DNA from: Verrucomicrobiota bacterium
GTDB lineage: Bacteria; Verrucomicrobiota; Kiritimatiellia; JAAZAB01
Reading direction: 5' to 3'
Assembly (NCBI GenBank): GCA_018898455.1
Contig: JAHIJO010000089.1
Span: 1 to 47,191 of the forward strand
DNA length: 47,191 nt
Shown one piece after another: positions 15,425 to 23,222 of the stretch; the stretch's first letter is position 1, and every line of letters begins with the position of its first letter. The translations under genes and the position numbers were made by a program. The notes beneath the pieces are model-generated. The model did no database searches, was not told the DNA's origin, and saw only the letters and a list, made by a program, of their open reading frames with translations.

Positions 15425-16984
15425 ATGATGAAGAAGATAATCAGCCATTGGGTCGTGGTTGGCATGGCGATTGCGAGCCTGAGCTTGGTGGCCGGGCCTG
15501 CCATAGCGAACAATGTGGTTGTGACAAACACGGCACTGGAAGCGCCCGGAGCGGGCAAGGTTACGGTCCAGTTCGACTTATCGTGGGACAACTCGTGGCG
15601 GGATGGGGTTAACTACGATGCCTGTTGGGTGTTCGTGAAGTATTCCACCGACGGGGGGACTAACTGGAGCCATGCCACGCTGGGCGCGAGCGGGACTAAC
15701 CCGGTGGGTTTCACCAGTGGAAGCGGCACGAATCTGGATATTATCGTGCCCGCGGACAAGAATGGGGCGTTCATTCAGCGTTCAGTGGCGGGCGCAGGCA
15801 CGGTGGCAAATACGGGGGTGCGGTTGATGTGGGATTTTGCCACCAACGGGGTTTCAAGAAGCCAAAGCGCCCAGGTCAAGGTGTTTGCCGTCGAGATGGT
15901 CTATGTTGCACAGGGGAGTTTTTATCTGGGTTCAGGGGGCGGTGAATACGGCCACTTTTATCAGTACACGGATGGGATTCAAACGACGCAGCCTTATCAG
16001 GTCAGCTCGGAATCGGCCATTCTGGTGGGCGCTACCAACGGCAACCTCTACTCCAATCCTTTCACCGTGCAAGCCTCGAATAACGATAGGCAAGGGCCCA
16101 TTCCGGCGGCTTTTCCCAAGGGATTTGCCGCGTTCTACCTGATGAAGACGGAGATATCCCAGCGGCAGTACTGCGATTTCCTCAACACACTCACGGCGGT
16201 TCAACAGATAAATCGGCACGACATCAATCTGAATTTTAACACGAATCGTAACTTCATCAAAAAGACGAGCAACAGCCCGGCTTTCTTCGGGTGCGATGCG
16301 AATAACAATGCCGGGCCGGCCACGGCTGTAACGAACGTGGTGCTGCTGAACGAAACGAATGACGCCGAGTGGGTGGCGTGCAATTGGATCTCATGGATGG
16401 ACGGGGCGGCGTACATGGACTGGGCCGCTTTGCGGCCCTTTACGGAACTGGAATTCGAGAAGGCCTGCCGCGGTACGCTGGCGGCGGTGTCAAACGAGTA
16501 TGCCTGGGGCGATACGACGCTGGAGCCTGCCACGACGTCGCTGACCAACCAAAACACGGCCTCCGAGGCGCCGAACCGGGGTAATTGCCTTTACAATGGA
16601 TGTGCTCCCGCTGGTCCGTATCGTTGCGGGAGTTATGCGCAAGCGAGTTCGAGTCGTGCGAACGCGGGTGCGGGGTACTATGGGGTGTTGGATTTATCGG
16701 GGAACCTGTGGGAGCGGCCGGTGACGGCGGGCCTTCCCACAGGGCGCAGTTTCACGGGAGTGCATGGGGATGGTGTCCTGAGCATCAATGGTCATGCGAA
16801 TACGGAGACATGGCCGGGATTGGTTTCAGGAGAGGTAACGACCTATGTCGGGTCCGGTGGTCGCGGCGGCCGTTCTGACGTGGGTAGTGATCCGGCGCGG
16901 GTTTCCGACCGTAATGACTGGAGTAACTTTGGCCAAGTTCGCCGCGGCACATTCGGGGGGCGCGGCGCGCGGTCGGTGCCGTGA
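15425..16984 (+). CDS. Secreted FGE-sulfatase-fold (SUMF1-like) protein, copy 2
   Basis: 519 residues from ATG 15425. This start is chosen because the spacing from the GGAGAAAA ribosome site matches copy 1 and gives a clean signal peptide (MMKKIISHW, hydrophobic 9-24, cleavage after AIA before NNVVV). An in-frame ATG at 15386 would add 13 residues including the ribosome site and is rejected. Domains are as in copy 1: a beta-rich N-terminal domain, then FGE fold starting VEMVYVAQGSFYLGSGG, with LDLSGNLWE retained. A second variable patch lies after NGNLY, where SNPFTVQASNNDRQ replaces YVNVDGGNIGDGS of copy 1. Clearly a tandem duplicate; the flanking sequence after the stop is duplicated too. 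Confidence 0.87.
   Translation: MMKKIISHWVVVGMAIASLSLVAGPAIANNVVVTNTALEAPGAGKVTVQFDLSWDNSWRDGVNYDACWVFVKYSTDGGTNWSHATLGASGTNPVGFTSGSGTNLDIIVPADKNGAFIQRSVAGAGTVANTGVRLMWDFATNGVSRSQSAQVKVFAVEMVYVAQGSFYLGSGGGEYGHFYQYTDGIQTTQPYQVSSESAILVGATNGNLYSNPFTVQASNNDRQGPIPAAFPKGFAAFYLMKTEISQRQYCDFLNTLTAVQQINRHDINLNFNTNRNFIKKTSNSPAFFGCDANNNAGPATAVTNVVLLNETNDAEWVACNWISWMDGAAYMDWAALRPFTELEFEKACRGTLAAVSNEYAWGDTTLEPATTSLTNQNTASEAPNRGNCLYNGCAPAGPYRCGSYAQASSSRANAGAGYYGVLDLSGNLWERPVTAGLPTGRSFTGVHGDGVLSINGHANTETWPGLVSGEVTTYVGSGGRGGRSDVGSDPARVSDRNDWSNFGQVRRGTFGGRGARSVP
16832..16984 (+). other. Hypervariable C-terminal segment of FGE copy 2 (DGR-VR-like)
   Basis: Counterpart of 15140-15292, same 50-codon length without gaps. 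21 of the 26 variable codons end in C or T. Many pairs keep the third base while the first two differ (for example TAC/GGC, AAC/TCC, GCC/GAC), which is what mutation of an AAC/AAT template would give; half of the pairs also differ in the third base, which is not. The hairpin GCTTC/GAAGC follows the stop at 16989-17003. Confidence 0.48.
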
Positions 16985-17066
16985 TCCGGCTTCGCTGGGA
17001 AGCTACGCCGTGACACGGTCCGGCTTCGCTGGGAAGCTACGCCGTGACACGGTCCGGCTTCGCTGA
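16983..17066. repeat. 34-bp tandem repeat after FGE copy 2
   Basis: A unit beginning GRTCCGGCTTCGCTGGGAAG and ending GCCGTGACAC is present twice in full and once in part (ending CTTCGCTGAT). The first unit overlaps the FGE stop codon. Copy 1 of the gene has one interrupted version of the same sequence (15291-15367), split by an insert with CTTCCGCCTTCGCTC. No spacers, so not a CRISPR array. Confidence 0.8.
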
Positions 17067-17510
17067 TCGAAAAGGTATTTAGATTGCAACAGCTTGCCGT
17101 CGCTTTGCCCTCCGCGAAGCTTGCTTCGCGGGTCCAATATTTAATCTATTAGGGAAATTAATATTTTAGTACCTGATCCATCAGGTGCTGCGATAAAAAA
17201 CTAGGAAATTACACTGTAGGCCGCCATAGTATGGCGGCTATTAGGCACCCGCATGCTATACGGACCTACAGATATAGCCTTGGGTTGCGGGCGCAGCTCG
17301 CGTTGGAACATGAAAAGCCATAAGAATGTCATTCCGAGCGAAGCGAGGAATCTTATATTTGTCATTATCGGTTGAATGCGATATCCCTTCGCCAAGCTGT
17401 GGGCAGGATCTTCGCTGCGCTCCGGATGCCGGACATTCTTGCCTGAAAATTACGCCCCGCTTTAGGGGCAATACTTGCATCGAATAGGAAATTTTTAATA
17501 GGAGGCAACA
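17067..17510. other. Intergenic repeat-rich region between FGE copy 2 and the next gene
   Basis: No gene seen in these ~440 nt. It holds a perfect 9-bp hairpin CCGCGAAGC/GCTTCGCGG (17112-17131), an 8-bp hairpin GCCGCCAT/ATGGCGGC (17220-17238), and an imperfect inverted-repeat element (17323-17439). A ribosome site TAGGAGG at its end serves the gene at 17511. No adenine-rich copy of the FGE C-terminal segment (a template repeat) is present. Confidence 0.6.
17323..17439. repeat. Imperfect inverted-repeat element containing the GTCATTCCGAGCGAAGCGAG motif
   Basis: The left arm reads AGAATGTCATTCCGAGCGA followed by AGCGAGGAATC; the right arm reads back as AGAATGTC, then GAGCGCAGCGAAGATCC. The arms enclose about 60 nt. 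A motif of this kind (GTCATTCCGAGCG...) is a widespread intergenic repeat in many bacterial phyla, from general knowledge. No reading frame inside. Confidence 0.6.
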
Positions 17511-18167
17511 ATGCGTACGAAAACGATGTTGGCACTGACGATGGCCGTGGTCGCCCTGGTTATGAACGGGCAAGGCGTGTGGGCTGCGATCTATACCGGT
17601 GGTCCGGGCGCCAGCTATGCCATGGGCATGATGACGACCAACGTTAACCTTGGCGGTGCGATGGTAACGCTATCTTCGTCCGCGAACCAGTCCTTCTCCA
17701 GGGGGTATGCGCCGGTGGCCATCAGCATGATAACGATCACCGACGATCCCGTTACGCCGGGCATTAAGAGTGGAACGCCGGTCGCCGTGTCGATCCCTTC
17801 TGACTTCGCCATGACCTGGGATGAGACTGACCTCACGCCGACCTTCGGAGGCACGGCCGCGGGCAAGGTGGGCGCGATCGGCTACACGAATTCGAACCGG
17901 TGTCTGAAGATAGCAGTGACTGCGGATTTCAACGCGGGCGACACGCTGACCATCAGCGCATTATCATTCAAGAACTACGTTGGTTTGGGAAACGCCCGTC
18001 TGGAACTGGACTTCGACAATGAAGGCCTTGTTGCTGCTCAAGACGACAAGACCATCACGATTTTATTCTATTCGTACGGCGGCCTGGGGGACAGCTACGC
18101 ATTGGATCAGATGATCACCGACAGGAGGTTGTACCTTCCCGCCGGTACGTTCTTTGGGGTATGGTGA
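17511..18167 (+). CDS. Secreted hypothetical protein with a repeated YxGGxGxSYA module
   Basis: 218 residues. Signal peptide 1-25 (hydrophobic 7-19, ending VWA before AIYTGG). The mature protein opens IYTGGPGASYAMGMMTTNV and is rich in beta-type sequence with many Thr, Ser and Gly. Near the C-terminus the module recurs as FYSYGGLGDSYALDQMITD, then the protein stops 15 residues later. This suggests either a protein ending in a partial second module or loss of a 3' portion; a dispersed repeat follows about 50 nt downstream. Strong ribosome site TAGGAGGCAACA. No function recognised. It may be a surface protein like the two FGE-fold proteins before it. Confidence 0.65.
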   Translation: MRTKTMLALTMAVVALVMNGQGVWAAIYTGGPGASYAMGMMTTNVNLGGAMVTLSSSANQSFSRGYAPVAISMITITDDPVTPGIKSGTPVAVSIPSDFAMTWDETDLTPTFGGTAAGKVGAIGYTNSNRCLKIAVTADFNAGDTLTISALSFKNYVGLGNARLELDFDNEGLVAAQDDKTITILFYSYGGLGDSYALDQMITDRRLYLPAGTFFGVW

Positions 18168-18220
18168 TCATTTTGGGCCGGGTTTCCCGCCAGAGCAGGC
18201 GGGCGGCCGCCCGCCACTCG

Positions 18221-18304
18221 ATGTATAGGAATTTCGAAATCTTTGTAGGGCCTGTGCTTGCGCATGGCCGTCTGTTGCGGCGCGCCGCAAGCGGCGGCTC
18301 TACT
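18221..18304. repeat. Dispersed repeat of the TATAGGAATTTCGAA...GTAGGGCC family, full copy
   Basis: Begins ATGTATAGGAATTTCGAAAT and runs through GTAGGGCCTGTGCTTGCGCA to GCAAGCGGCGGCTCTAC. The stretch 18245-18299 matches 33552-33606 over 55 nt with two differences. The head matches 34981-35010 and 145-160. It sits between two convergent genes and abuts the stop codon of the DUF4175 gene. Confidence 0.85.
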
Positions 18305-21300
18305 ATCGGTCCAGTTCCGCCAGGGCGCGGAAATACGCTCCAACCATTTCCTCGTAGCCTCGCGGAATGCCGTCTTCCAGACCCGTCATGATTTCATTCC
18401 GCATCCATTCGGGGAGCCGTGTTTGTTCCCGCCGTAAGCCGGTTTCTGTCCGTATTGTTTTTCGGGCATCCTGGAGAGAATCCATGGCGCGGCTGAATGA
18501 CTGGCGGATGGCTAAGCCGTAGCCCTGCCGGGCGGCGGCCTCGAGATGCTTCATTTCCAGGATGGAGCTTTCCAAGTCTCCGGTGGGCAGATGGTACTGT
18601 CGCAGCTTGAGCGCGACCGCTTCGGCTTCCTGGCGGATCGCGGACTGTTGCCCGGCGAGGCGCGCCATTGATTGAAGCAGAGGCGGGGGTGTCGGGCCCC
18701 GCAGTCCTTCGCCGGCCGCGCCGCTCAGTTTGCCGCCGCCGGTGGCGCCGCCGGGTTCCTCGCGGGAGGTATCCTTGATGCTTCCCTGTTCAAAGGGGCT
18801 GGGCGTCAGGCGGCTGGGAGTATTCCGCCCGCCTTTGCCGGATGCGGTTTCTTCAACCATTTGGCCATGGCTCCGCCCGGTGCGGCCTTCGCCGGAACGG
18901 CCTCCGATTTCCTGCTGGTTCGGCAGAAGATTGCCGGTAATGCCCTTGGCGCTCATGCTGGAAATCGGGCCGTCCATGGCGTCCCATCCGGCGACCTTAT
19001 CTATCGAATCAAGCCACGAGCTGGAGACATCTTCCACGTCCTCCGTCATGGCTTCTTCCTTGTCAATCAAATCGCCCACAATGTCTTCCAGTTCCGACGG
19101 CAGTTCCGCCAGGGCAATGTCGGCCTGGGCGAGAGGCTCTTCCATCAGCCATTTCAGCTTGTCGGGTTTGTCCACGATCCAGCGTTCCAGGTTGTGCATC
19201 AGTTCTTCGGCATTCTCCAGGCCCGATTGCTCATGGGGTACGGCCAGTTCCACGGCTTTATCGTACAGCGATTGAGAAGCCAGTTTGACCTCTTGGATCA
19301 CTTCGTTAAGTTCCTTGGCGATGGCGCCGTCGGCAAAATCCTGGAGCGGCAGTTTGCTGAAATCGGTCAGCTTTTCCTCAAAGAACGCCGCCCACTTGGC
19401 CTCTTCGCGGGCCAGTTCGCCGAGAATTTTCTGCTCTTCCTCGGTCAGGTCCTTGGGACCCTGATCCGCCAAAGTCCGGCTTTGGTCAATGATCCGTTTC
19501 TGATGGCGGGCGAAATCAGCCAGATCGTCCTGGAGTTCCTGTCCGGCGCTTTCCGGCTGAACGGCCGGCGGCTGTTCCTGCGCCAGATCGGCCTTCGACG
19601 AGGATGGACCCGGTTTCCGGTCCGCCAGAGTGCCCAGTAAATTAATTAGTTCCCTGAGGATCAGGGCCTGCCGCAGTTCGATGGCGTCAACGGCTGTTGA
19701 AAGCGTATCCGGGGACTTATTGGTCAGGGCGGCGATGCCGGTCAAAGCCCAGTTCATTTCATTTCTGACCAGCGGCTCCAGTCGGACGGCGTAGAGGCGT
19801 CCTTCTTCTTGTTTTTTAAAGGCTTCGAGCGCGGCGGAACCTTCGCGTCGGGCTTCGTTCTGTCGGTCCGACATGGGTTTCTGGTGGGAGGGGATGGATT
19901 GACGACTGATAGCCTCGTCAAGGTGAAGGGAAAGATTTTCAGTGATCCCTTTGGCTTTTTCCTGGGCCGCGATCGTCCGTTTCAAGGCCGCAAAAGCGGT
20001 TTCCAGACTGTCTCCCGGGGGGACAGCGAGGTCGGCCAATGTTTTGACGCGCAGAATCAGCGATCTCGATTTGCCGGGTTTGCCGTTGGGAGAAAAGTCG
20101 GTGGCGCCGGCCGTCAGGTAATACACGGCGCCGGGAAGGAAGATTGCAGGATCGAGTGCCAGTGTCAGCCGTTCCTTGATTGGGCCGCGTTGGCCGGGTG
20201 GGCCGAGGTAGTTCCAGGTCTTCATGACGCGCCCGGATTGTTCCGAATCTTCGGTGGTTGCGGTGATGACCAGATTACTGATGCCGTAATCGTCGGCGGC
20301 CCGGATATCGAGGCCCAGGGTCGTTCCCGGAGTGACAAATCGGTTCAGGGTATCGGTCAGGAACTCCACTTCGGGCGCCTTGTCTATAACCAGCGCGATA
20401 TCACCCCGGGCCAGCGCCACGCTCAGGCTTGTGACCGGATTCAAGGATTCAATCTCGTAGGCGCCGGCGGTCCTGATGGTTGCTGTTGCCGTCAGGCGTC
20501 GGTTGATCGGCTGAAAAACAGCGACCGTCCCGCCGCTTTTCCAGGATGCGGATTGCACCGCCGGCGCGATGTCGAGGCGGGTCTGCACTACTGTTCCGGA
20601 CAGGCAGGTAATGGAGCAGGGCGGGCCCGGCATACTGGTGGTTCCCAGCCCGGTATAGGCGGGGGGCTGGATGATGAATTGGGATTCCCGGATTTTAGGC
20701 AGGGGCATGACCGTCACTCGAATATTCCGGGAATAGGTGTCGCCGGCGATGACCCGGAAAGAGAATGCCCGGCGCACATTTGAAAAGGCATAGAAATAGC
20801 AGGCTTTGCCGGCCGGCGCTTGGATCATGGGCGCGCGATTGCCGCCGGCTTTCGCGGGGTCCACCGTCCGGGCATTATCCTGCCACACGATTTCCGGCGG
20901 CTGAAAATCGTGTCGGCCCGAGATTTCGGCCTGAACCTGGAGATTACCCCCTTCAGTGATTACCATGTCGGATGCCGGTGACAGGCGCAGGATGGTAGCC
21001 CCGGCGGGCGGCACATCGCTCAAGGGAATCGCCAGCCGCGTCCAGGCGTTGCTGACATATCGGGGAAACAGGCTGGTGTAAACTATCCAGAGGGTCATCA
21101 GCAGCAGGGCGAGGCTTGCCCAGCGTGCCAGGCGCCGGAGTTCCCACCAATCGGACAAGCGTGCGCGGCCGATGGCCGTTTTCGAAACGCCCAGGGTTTG
21201 GTCGGCAAACCATTGTTCCCCCGGATTCAGCGCCTGGTGTTCAAATTGCAGGGCATTGATGACCAGGTTTTCCGGAATCGCATAGCGTTTTTCCATCAGG

Positions 21301-21587
21301 AGCGCCATGCGCTCCGAAGAAAGCGGCCGCAGGATCGGCGCCAGGATTTTTTTCCATAGCGCCAGTCCCGTGGTGAAGAGGCCGGCCAGGACCAGGGGCA
21401 GGCGGAGGCCGGCCGGCAGGTGCAGCGCATTATCCAGCAGGCAAAGAGTGAGCCAGATACCCAGGACAAGGGTCAGCCACCAGAACAGGCCGCCGGCGAC
21501 CGCCGCCATCCAGGTCCGTCGCCGGGCCTGCCTGATCACCGTATCCACCGCTGGGGTGTCTGTATTCATAACATACGTTGGGTTCAT
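18303..21587 (-). CDS. DUF4175-type large membrane protein
   Basis: 1094 residues. Three N-terminal membrane helices (about 26-51, 60-78, 155-176) are followed by beta-rich extracytoplasmic domains with IRESQFIIQPPAYTGLG, then VEFLTDTLNRFVTPGTTL and LDIRAADDYGISNLVITA, the Ig-like stretch typical of DUF4175 proteins. The C-terminal half (about 500-1094) is charged and helical (many Glu/Lys/Gln, probable coiled coils), with a Gly/Ser-rich linker near 900-985. Proteins of this type regularly end MoxR/DUF58/VWA clusters in planctomycetes and verrucomicrobia. Their biochemical role is unknown. The gene follows the 21634-22719 gene by 46 nt, with a TCCGCC/GGCGGA palindrome between. Its stop codon lies in a dispersed repeat. 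Confidence 0.82.
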   Translation of the reverse strand: MNPTYVMNTDTPAVDTVIRQARRRTWMAAVAGGLFWWLTLVLGIWLTLCLLDNALHLPAGLRLPLVLAGLFTTGLALWKKILAPILRPLSSERMALLMEKRYAIPENLVINALQFEHQALNPGEQWFADQTLGVSKTAIGRARLSDWWELRRLARWASLALLLMTLWIVYTSLFPRYVSNAWTRLAIPLSDVPPAGATILRLSPASDMVITEGGNLQVQAEISGRHDFQPPEIVWQDNARTVDPAKAGGNRAPMIQAPAGKACYFYAFSNVRRAFSFRVIAGDTYSRNIRVTVMPLPKIRESQFIIQPPAYTGLGTTSMPGPPCSITCLSGTVVQTRLDIAPAVQSASWKSGGTVAVFQPINRRLTATATIRTAGAYEIESLNPVTSLSVALARGDIALVIDKAPEVEFLTDTLNRFVTPGTTLGLDIRAADDYGISNLVITATTEDSEQSGRVMKTWNYLGPPGQRGPIKERLTLALDPAIFLPGAVYYLTAGATDFSPNGKPGKSRSLILRVKTLADLAVPPGDSLETAFAALKRTIAAQEKAKGITENLSLHLDEAISRQSIPSHQKPMSDRQNEARREGSAALEAFKKQEEGRLYAVRLEPLVRNEMNWALTGIAALTNKSPDTLSTAVDAIELRQALILRELINLLGTLADRKPGPSSSKADLAQEQPPAVQPESAGQELQDDLADFARHQKRIIDQSRTLADQGPKDLTEEEQKILGELAREEAKWAAFFEEKLTDFSKLPLQDFADGAIAKELNEVIQEVKLASQSLYDKAVELAVPHEQSGLENAEELMHNLERWIVDKPDKLKWLMEEPLAQADIALAELPSELEDIVGDLIDKEEAMTEDVEDVSSSWLDSIDKVAGWDAMDGPISSMSAKGITGNLLPNQQEIGGRSGEGRTGRSHGQMVEETASGKGGRNTPSRLTPSPFEQGSIKDTSREEPGGATGGGKLSGAAGEGLRGPTPPPLLQSMARLAGQQSAIRQEAEAVALKLRQYHLPTGDLESSILEMKHLEAAARQGYGLAIRQSFSRAMDSLQDARKTIRTETGLRREQTRLPEWMRNEIMTGLEDGIPRGYEEMVGAYFRALAELDR

Positions 21588-21633
21588 CGGTTCACGGTTT
21601 CCGCCTAGGCGGATCTACATAGCGTCGTGTCTT

Positions 21634-22719
21634 TCAAATAGATGGACAAAAGCATGTGTCATCCTGACTGATGTTCCACAGTGAATCGGATATTATCACT
21701 TGCGGCAGTGATTCGCCTTTCGACGCGATAATGCCCCGGAAGAAGTCGCCCCTTCCGGCCAGCATCAGCCGCGAATCCGCCGGATCGCATTTCCAGCGCC
21801 AGATGCTCAGCCGCCAGGGCTGGGTCCGGTCTCCGCTGAGCGTCGTGGTTCCCTGGCGTGACAGCAGGATCAATGCGTAAATATCCTCGCTGGATGCATC
21901 CTCCCTGAAAACGCCCAGCAGAGCCCGTCCGTCAAAAAAATCTTTAGCCTGGGCCAGCGCATTGGTGACTTGAGAGGTCAAGGCTGAGTTGGTTGCTGAC
22001 GGCCATCCGGCCTGAATGACGGCGCCGGATTTCAAGGCCAGGAATACGCGATTCCCGAGGGTGGGGGGCAACACGTAATCATTTGTCTTCGGGTTTCTTT
22101 GGCCTGCCAGCCGCACCAGTGCCGGACGCGTCAAGGCCGCCAGTTCGGCCGGGGAACCCTCGGCGCCGGTCCATGGTATCCTGATGGTCCGGCCGCGCTC
22201 CGGCGCTTCCGCAGGAGGGTGCAATACGATGCTGGTCGGATACGCCAGTTCATCCAGGCTTTCGCCCGCCTTGCCCCGTTGTTTGGCGTAGAGAATCACT
22301 TTCCGGGTTCGTTCCGGCGATTCCACATACAAAACGGTGGTGAGCAGGTGGCCGCGCAATATTTCCTTTCCGGTCAGGATCGTGGTTTGCAGATGCCGGA
22401 TCGGGTAAGGATCTCCGGAAAATTCTTTCCGGGTCTGACCGGCTTCCGGAAAACGCCAGGCCCGGACCAGCTCCTCCTTTTCAGGCGTGCTCCGGATTTC
22501 ACGGATGCGATCCAGGGCCACGGTCCAAATCTGGGTTTTACCGTGCAGGATGAACGCGGTGTTCGGTGTCAAGGAAATGCGGCCTTCCAGTTGCTCGCCA
22601 TTGGAAAACTGGATCACGCCGGGATAGCCCGGTTCGGTCGCCGGGAGCGGAAGTGGCAGAAGACTGATCCAAAACAAGGCCAGCATAATAATTTTACCAC
22701 GAAAGATCCAGTGTGGCAT
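21634..22719 (-). CDS. Secreted hypothetical protein of the MoxR/VWA cluster
   Basis: 361 residues from ATG 22719 (MPHWIFRGKIIMLALFWISL), which gives a signal peptide ending LPATEP. The frame stays open upstream to 23148, but that extension runs through repeat DNA and is not considered coding. The mature part starts YPGVIQFSNGEQLEGRISLT and then has TQIWTVALDRIREIRS, a pattern like small beta-barrel modules found in exported PVC proteins. Two such strands pairs seem to follow each other (…TTILTGKEILRGHLLTTVLY). A third region (about 240-361) has no recognised fold. No ribosome site stands out. Position before DUF4175 suggests it works with the cluster; function unknown. Confidence 0.62.
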   Translation of the reverse strand: MPHWIFRGKIIMLALFWISLLPLPLPATEPGYPGVIQFSNGEQLEGRISLTPNTAFILHGKTQIWTVALDRIREIRSTPEKEELVRAWRFPEAGQTRKEFSGDPYPIRHLQTTILTGKEILRGHLLTTVLYVESPERTRKVILYAKQRGKAGESLDELAYPTSIVLHPPAEAPERGRTIRIPWTGAEGSPAELAALTRPALVRLAGQRNPKTNDYVLPPTLGNRVFLALKSGAVIQAGWPSATNSALTSQVTNALAQAKDFFDGRALLGVFREDASSEDIYALILLSRQGTTTLSGDRTQPWRLSIWRWKCDPADSRLMLAGRGDFFRGIIASKGESLPQVIISDSLWNISQDDTCFCPSI

Positions 22720-23222
22720 AGCTGCAACTAAAACATTGGAGCCGACCATGCTCTGAGTGTGGCAAGGGTGCCCCCTGTGGCGCTTCGAGCGCCACCACCT
22801 CGAAATGTTGGAACGGGACGGGGGCGTCCCGCCTCCAGAAAATCTTGTTAAGAAAGCCAGATTATGATGGATAGGAGTACGAAGCGCCTTAACGTTTTGT
22901 TGGTCCATTTTACTCCCTTGAAAAAATGGCGGATGTATTGGGTTTTGGAGGGTCACTCTTTGCCATGGCCGTCTTCTCTTTTCGTGACTATTCAGGTCAT
23001 TCAACTTTGGAGTGCGGTAGCCAGCGCTACCGCTTTTCCCACGCCTGCCGCCAGAGCGGTTTCGCGCAGGCAGGCGAAGCAATGGCCCTGGTCGCCATGT
23101 CGAAAGCGTGCAAACTCCGGTGCCGCCAAAGGCTTGCCTGCCTGGCATGGCGGGTAAACTTCGCGGAAATCAAAGCGGGAGCTTGCCTCCCGCACTGCAA
23201 AGATCGGTTTTGCCGATATTTC
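22720..23222. other. Repeat-filled gap interrupting the MoxR/VWA cluster
   Basis: About 500 nt without a convincing gene. Near 22775-22850 are a GGCGCT/AGCGCC hairpin and a GGGACGGGGGCGTCCC palindrome. At 23008-23190 lies a second MITE-like element. An open frame on the minus strand crosses it but has repeat-like composition and low plausibility. The insertion separates the VWA genes from the last two genes of the cluster. Confidence 0.6.
23008..23196. repeat. MITE-like element, copy 2
   Basis: The left arm at 23008-23036 (TGGAGTGCGGTAGCC then AGCGCTACCGCTTT) matches the arms of the element at 12922-13023. The right end at about 23170-23197 reads AAAGCGGGAGC...CCGCACTGCA, a related but altered arm. 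The internal part (CAGGCAGGCGAAGCAATGG, CTTGCCTGCCTGGCATGG) is longer than in copy 1 and has its own inverted repeat. Confidence 0.7.

Noticed and set aside
13736-16984. Catalytically active formylglycine-generating enzymes
   Set aside because: Both proteins are secreted, the usual GNVWEW region is altered, and no catalytic cysteine context is recognisable; no sulfatase gene is in the window.
16983-17066. CRISPR array
   Set aside because: The repeats are directly adjacent with no spacers and only about 2.5 units.
16985-17510. DGR template repeat next to FGE copy 2
   Set aside because: No AAC/AAT-rich near copy of the variable segment is present, and no reverse transcriptase gene exists in the window.
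22720-23148. N-terminal extension of the secreted protein ending at 21634
   Set aside because: The extra ~143 residues run through MITE-like and palindromic repeats and lie ahead of a clear signal peptide starting at 22719.
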